Assembly (NCBI GenBank): GCA_905182995.1
Contig: CAJJDP010000074.1
Location: 124,001-188,000 of the forward strand
Direction of reading: 5' to 3'
Origin: Paramecium octaurelia
Lineage: Eukaryota; Ciliophora; Oligohymenophorea; Peniculida; Parameciidae
Length of the DNA stretch: 64,000 nt
The position numbers were made by a program, and so were the translations under genes. The notes under the pieces were generated by a model. That model was given only the letters and a program-made list of their open reading frames with translations, did no database searches and had not been told where the DNA came from. Numbering within the stretch: the stretch's first letter is position 1; every line of letters starts with the position of its first letter. Below, piece after piece: positions 59,216 to 64,000 of the stretch.

Positions 59216-59774
59216 ATTAAATATTATATCGAGAAAAAACGCTGATGATTATAAGGTATTAAAACAAGAAGGGATAAAAAGAGAAGTATAATAAGAAATA
59301 GACTTATTTCATAAGCATTTGATGTTCTACTAAAACAAGGAAGGTGATAGTTTATTTAGATAATTTCATTACAAAATAAGCCAATAATAATTTGTAAATC
59401 CAACTTCCTAGGTATATAAAAACTATCAATAAAACTAAAATGAAGATTGAAAATTATTTATACAGAAGCAATAAAATGGGTTTGTCTCAATAGTATTTGA
59501 CAGGTAAGTCTAAAAAAAGTTGGAACTATTGGAGGCCATTCTCTAATTATTGATTTTTATGATGGTGAAGGTAATGGAGTGGCTGGAGTTATATACATCC
59601 TATAATACGTATATCAAATAATAAGGAGCGAACTAGATATATGGCATTTCTGGATTATTATGTTGCCATTGGTAATAGGGAATTACGAAGAGTCTTACTT
59701 AAAATACTGATGAGGAGGTCAAGGTTTAGAAATAGTGAAAAATTTGCTATACTTCTCTATAAATATAAATTAAA
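59216..59774 (+). other. Coding-like fragments, unresolved
   Basis: Two stretches look translated: KHLMFYQNKEGDSLFRQFHY with following residues (about 59321-59420) and KVGTIGGHSLIIDFYDGEGN (about 59517-59580). A 33-nt GT...AG piece beginning near 59412 may be an intron. I could not connect them into one gene with a start, and TGA codons interrupt each frame. They may be small exons of a gene that spans 58.9-59.7 kb or remnants. Confidence 0.3.
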
Positions 59775-62015
59775 ATGAAAGTTTCATTGTAAGATTTCGG
59801 TTTTCATCAACCTAATGCTCCAGAAATCAATACACCGCGATCTCTTGAGGCTTGTAGAAGAGAAGGAATATAACCAAGCGAAATAGTTAAGATTCCGTTT
59901 GAGGAATTTTAAAAGAGATACAAAATGAAAAATCTAGATCACAAGGGAGTAGAACAATTTTACAAGCATTATGAGGAGAGAAGAGAAAAGAAATTCGAAG
60001 AACTCATTAAATAGAGACATATTGTTCTTGAAGATGAAAAAACTGGTAAATCATTTTATTCTTACCTCAAGGGACATGGAGTTCTGAAGGATTATCTAAA
60101 AGTAAAGTGATTTCAAAATATGGTTAATAAGAAACATCCTCTTTAGTTGAGAAGGAAAAGCAATAATTAGAGAAAATTAAAAAGAAGCAGCAAAAAGAAA
60201 TAGAAGGTATGCTTGAATATGAATTGAAAATGCAAGAAATAAGATTAGAAAATGAAAAGAAGTAGGCTGAGGAAATTGCCAAACAATAACAAAGAGATCT
60301 TGAATTGCAAAGGAAAAGAGCTGAACAAGAAGAATAAAGAAAATAAAAGGAATTGGAGAAATAACAAAAAAGAGAGTAGGAAGAAGAGTTACAAAGGTAA
60401 AAATTAAAGGAAATGGAATTGAAAGAAAAGGAGCGATTAAAATTAGAAGAGTTGAAATAAAAAGAAAGAGAGGAGGAAGCAAAGAAAAAAGATGAAGAAC
60501 GAAAAGCTATTTAAGAAAAATTAAAAAAATAAAATGAGGAAAATTAACGAATATAATAGGAATTGCTGGAAAAGAGAAAATAGGAAATGGAACTCAAAGC
60601 AGAATAAAGAAGAAAAGCGTTAGAGGAATAAAAATTAAAGAAGAAACAAGAAGCAGAATTAGCAAGATTATAAAATGAAGAAAGAATTTAATAAGCAAAA
60701 TAAAGGAATGAAGCTGAACTTTAAAAATTAAAAGATGTATATTTAATATCTAGATGTAGGATTTTGAAAGAAAGCTAAAATTAAGCGAAGTCAAATAAAA
60801 ATAATATGAAGAAGAAAAAAGAAAGAAGTTTGAATAGTAGAGAAAGGAGGCTGAAAAGCATTCTGAATTATTTTAAAAGGTTATCGAGTAAAATAATCAA
60901 ATGGAATAAGAAAAGAAGAATCTATATTTAAAGAAAATATAAGAAGCAGAAGAAAGAAGAAAATAAATTGAAGAAGAATTAGAAAAAGAAAAAGAACTAA
61001 AAAAATAACTTGAAAAGGAAAAAGAGCAATAAAGAAAATAAGTACTATTATTAAATGAAGAAAACAATAAATAGAAAATAGAAGAATTAGTTAAGAAGAT
61101 AAATGAAAAAGAAGAAATATTACAAAAAATACAAGAAGAAAGGAATGAATAACTTTAAGACAGAAAAACTATGGATATGTTGAAACGTTTTGATAAAAGA
61201 GAGAATGTAGAAAGAATTATGAGAAAATAAGAGTATGATAAATAAAAATTATAAGAAAAAATTGTAGAAAAAATGCAAAGAGCAGACAAGTTATCGGAGG
61301 ATCTTGATCAATTACTATCTTAAAGACATAATCTTAGAAGAGAGATTGAAAAATAAAAAAGAGAAATTATGATCAAATTTGAAAAGGTTAGAGAAGGCAA
61401 ACTCCCACCTTCTGAAATTTAGAAACAATTAGGTATGACTGAGCCTGATGCAAAATTAACTCATTAAACTAATCCTTATCGTACTTTTTCATCCACTAGA
61501 CCTAAAACAAATTAAGCAAAAGAAAGGCCTGATAAGGTACAATCTGTTAGACCAAATAAGATTTAATCTGCTAAGCCTGAATAAATTAAACTATAAGAGA
61601 AATTAGATATTAAACATACATTGCCTATCTTTGAGTAGTAAGGTAATTTCATTTATCAAATTTAGCTCATAAAACTACACCTAAATTCCATAAGAAAATT
61701 GATGCTAAGAAGAAATCTGAGCCTGTTAGAGCAGAACCTCCTAGTCCTTAAATTCTTATTTAACTAAATAAAATGGTTTAAAAGCATAATTAAGATATGA
61801 TGCGATTATTGATGGAAGAACATGCAAATGAAAATTTAAGAGATGAAAAATTAAATTAAGCGAAAGGAGAAGAAAAAGCTAAACTTGAGAAAGAATATGC
61901 TTTAGAAAGGGTAAAAGCTTAACTTAAAATCGAAAAGCTAAAATCAAATTAAGAAGAAGAATAAAAATAATATAAACATACTCATAACATTTTTGAAAAC
62001 GATATTATTAAATGA
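59775..62015 (+). CDS. Long charged single-helix / coiled-coil protein
   Basis: The product is 722 aa with introns 60046-60071, 60737-60759 and 61643-61665 (23-26 nt). After a 100-residue head (FGFHQPNAPEINTPRSLEAC) almost the whole protein is Glu/Lys/Arg/Gln helix (ELQRQKLKEMELKEKERLKL), like caldesmon, MAP7 or trichohyalin segments. A basic Pro-rich part (ARPKTNQAKERPDK-like, about residues 550-620) precedes a final helix. Gln is mostly TAA/TAG. Such rods usually span or bind cytoskeletal filaments; the exact role is unknown. Confidence 0.85.
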
Positions 62016-62552
62016 ACTAACTTTTTTTATATTTTGAAATTTACATCATTATGTTATGTTATTTAACTTACATTCATTGATACTTATAAATATGAAGATA
62101 ATAGTGAAACTAAATATTTGATTACGTATAAATTTTTCTGCTTTGTCATTCTCTTTGTTGCATATAACTCCATTTAGAGTCACAAAGTAGTAAGGGTACG
62201 ATGATTAATATTTACTTTGAAAAGGCTTTTTGAGCACTTTTATTAGAGTAAATAATGTATTATAAGGAATGATTAATAAATTTTAGTAATATTTTAAATT
62301 TAGAAAATGCTCCAGGTAAGATTATTTTTTTAGATTTTAATGTATTAAATATCAACTTTAAATTATAATATAAAATATTATATAAATAAAATTTATATCA
62401 ATATTTTGTAAAAAATGAATTTTGATTTAGTTTTGTGAATTCTCTAAAATGAATTTTAATTTTGATGGTTTTACATTACCCAAATTATATGAGTTAAAAA
62501 AGATTCTAATAGAATTAATTAATATATATAAGTTTACTTAAAACAAATAATA
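62016..62552. other. AT-rich intergenic region
   Basis: About 540 bp between convergent genes, poly-A/T-rich, nothing supported. Confidence 0.5.
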
Positions 62553-64000
62553 TCAAATCATATTTGGCTGTTCAAAAATTAAAAACTTAAAGTCATCAAT
62601 ATCTTATGATTTTTTTTAATCATTAGCTATGACTTTCCTTATCATTTTCTTTTTCTTTTGATGTAGCAAATTAATTTTTTCTTCAATTGTATTTGCACAT
62701 AGAAACCTAATCACGTTGACTTACTTCTTTTATCCGATTCGATCAGCCCTTCCGATAGCTTGATCTTCAATGGCTGGCTAATAATAATATTAAATGAAAT
62801 ACATTCCACCATGGATCCACTAGGAATACATGATTAGCCATAGTTAAATTCAACCCTGTTGATGTAGCCCTCAAAGATAATATTAAAGCAGTAATGGCAG
62901 GATGTTATTCAAATGATTGAATAACTTTGTTTCTTTATTCTACAGACATAGCTCCAGTAACTACTTAACACCATATCTGTTCTTCTTGAAATTTTTCTTC
63001 AAGTAATCTAATCATTTCTATCCATTAGGTGAAGATAAGACACTTCTCCCTTTTAAGTTGGACTTTTTTCGTTTCATTAACAACTGCAAGTATTTTACTG
63101 CTAGGTCCCCACTTTGTCTCCTTGATTTCTTAAACTTCTATAGAATTGCTCTGGACACTCATAATGTCTTTCAAGCTTAATCTTTTAGAACAAGTTGGAC
63201 ATTCTCCAATGGTTTCTATAACTTCTTTGAAACAACTAAAAAAATTAATAGTTAATAATACTTATGACAATAGACATGCCCACAAATAGAAATATCAAAA
63301 GTAGTGATTCCATCTTCAGAACAGAGAGTGCAATCATTTAAATTACCTCTTTATATCAGATCGATCAATTATTATCTCTGTTTCTCTGAGATGTCTTATT
63401 CTCCTGACTTTTACTTAGCAAAAAAGTTTTCAATGCAATACTTAATTTCATCTATGGAATTTGTATCTAAATTAATTCCCTTAAGAGCAATAGAAGGATG
63501 ATCACAGGTCATTCTTAATTTGTTAATGATCTGAAAGATGTGAACAAACTATCTGCTCTTTTCAGAATTCAAATAGACTTTGAATAATTATTAAGTCCCC
63601 TCAAAGAATTTATCATAAAGTGCTCTTTCCTTGTTCTCTAATTTAACCCAACAGATTGTTTCATTTATTTGTAATTAATTTTGATTACTCAATTACTATT
63701 TGGTTCTTCTGAGAATGATTGGTTTGATTATCTCTCCCAGGATGCATTATTGTTCTTCCTCATTTTCCTCCTTGTTGATGTATGCATTCCACCAATAACT
63801 ATGTTTATAAATAAATATTATACTATTCACCAAAGGTTTCGACTCTTAAAAATGATAATAAACTGAACAAATCGTCATGCTTGTTCTAAATTGGAGTACC
63901 AGTCAAACACCATCGACATTCACTCTTTAATGCCATAGCACTTCTAGTTTATAGTGTGCTTTTAGTTTTGATATTATGAGCTTCATCTAAAATAACTCTA
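62553..64000 (-). CDS. SNF2-family helicase with internal RING finger (RAD5/HLTF type), 5' partial
   Basis: The gene enters from the right edge; its N-terminus is outside. Introns: 63799-63823, 63236-63261 and 62778-62802 (25-26 nt). The visible part starts at motif [13 protein letters not shown], then motif [27 protein letters not shown], a C3HC4 RING inserted between the two helicase lobes (CTLCSEDG...CGHVYCHNCF...CPTCSKRL), then [21 protein letters not shown] and motif [21 protein letters not shown] in that position marks the RAD5/HLTF/SHPRH/RAD16 group, ubiquitin ligases and translocases in DNA damage tolerance. Which member is not decidable without the N-terminus. Confidence 0.9.

Noticed and set aside
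60177-60482. Hydrophobic minus-strand membrane protein
   Set aside because: It is the antisense shadow of the Glu/Lys-rich helix gene; Phe/Leu/Ser codons are complements of Lys/Glu/Arg codons.

Overview
The window is nuclear DNA of a ciliate, almost certainly a Paramecium (P. tetraurelia-like) somatic macronuclear chromosome. Three things show it. Every recognisable protein reads through TAA and TAG at glutamine-tolerant positions and ends at TGA, so only TGA is stop. Genes are interrupted by tiny GT...AG introns, nearly all 20-35 nt. The DNA is AT-rich and compact, with intergenic gaps often only 28-65 bp. Standard-code ORF finding therefore chops these genes into fragments. All models here use the ciliate code, with introns placed by eye; where I give an exact model, exon lengths sum to a multiple of three.

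Layout. 1-8.1 kb: 3' end of a Q/P-rich gene, unresolved frames, PDE6D, a TBC Rab-GAP, DUS1, radial spoke RSP3 and an orphan. 8.3-14 kb: a three-repeat MYB factor and a STAND-like pentapeptide/WD40 protein whose C-terminus is a perfect 126-bp tandem array. 15.9-21.2 kb: CNOT9, a SET/LSMT-like methyltransferase, a centrin and a trichocyst matrix protein. 21.7-26.4 kb: PMS2 (with a poly-Q tract written as 20 TAA codons), an RNase III-fold pseudoenzyme resembling mitochondrial mL44, and IFT22. 27-33.1 kb: two decayed-looking frames, tRNA-Asn, then a 1317-bp exact duplication around a single N (an assembly scar) lying in a tubulin-tyrosine-ligase-like gene. 33-40.4 kb: two orphans, a RAP-domain protein, a probably decaying SLC9-type exchanger, the i-AAA protease YME1 and Pol I subunit RPA12. 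40.8-51.7 kb: a dense, mostly minus-strand run with a Dpy-30 protein, a CNBD K+ channel, an HHF-repeat protein, a DENN protein, a MORN protein, DAD1 and a sperm-tail PG-rich protein. 52.4-62 kb: coiled-coil proteins, a likely myristoylated small protein and CFAP57. 62.5-64 kb: a RING-SNF2 (RAD5/HLTF type) gene running off the end.

How they fit together. Many genes point to cilia and cortex: RSP3, CFAP57, IFT22, PDE6D, TTLL, STPGR, centrin, a MORN protein, possibly the HHF-repeat protein and CNBD channel. Others are organelle or core functions (YME1, RAP, mL44-like, DAD1, RPA12, CNOT9, PMS2). Adjacent genes do not form operons. Several reading frames are broken by single TGA codons in otherwise well-conserved contexts, which fits gene decay after the whole-genome duplications known in Paramecium.
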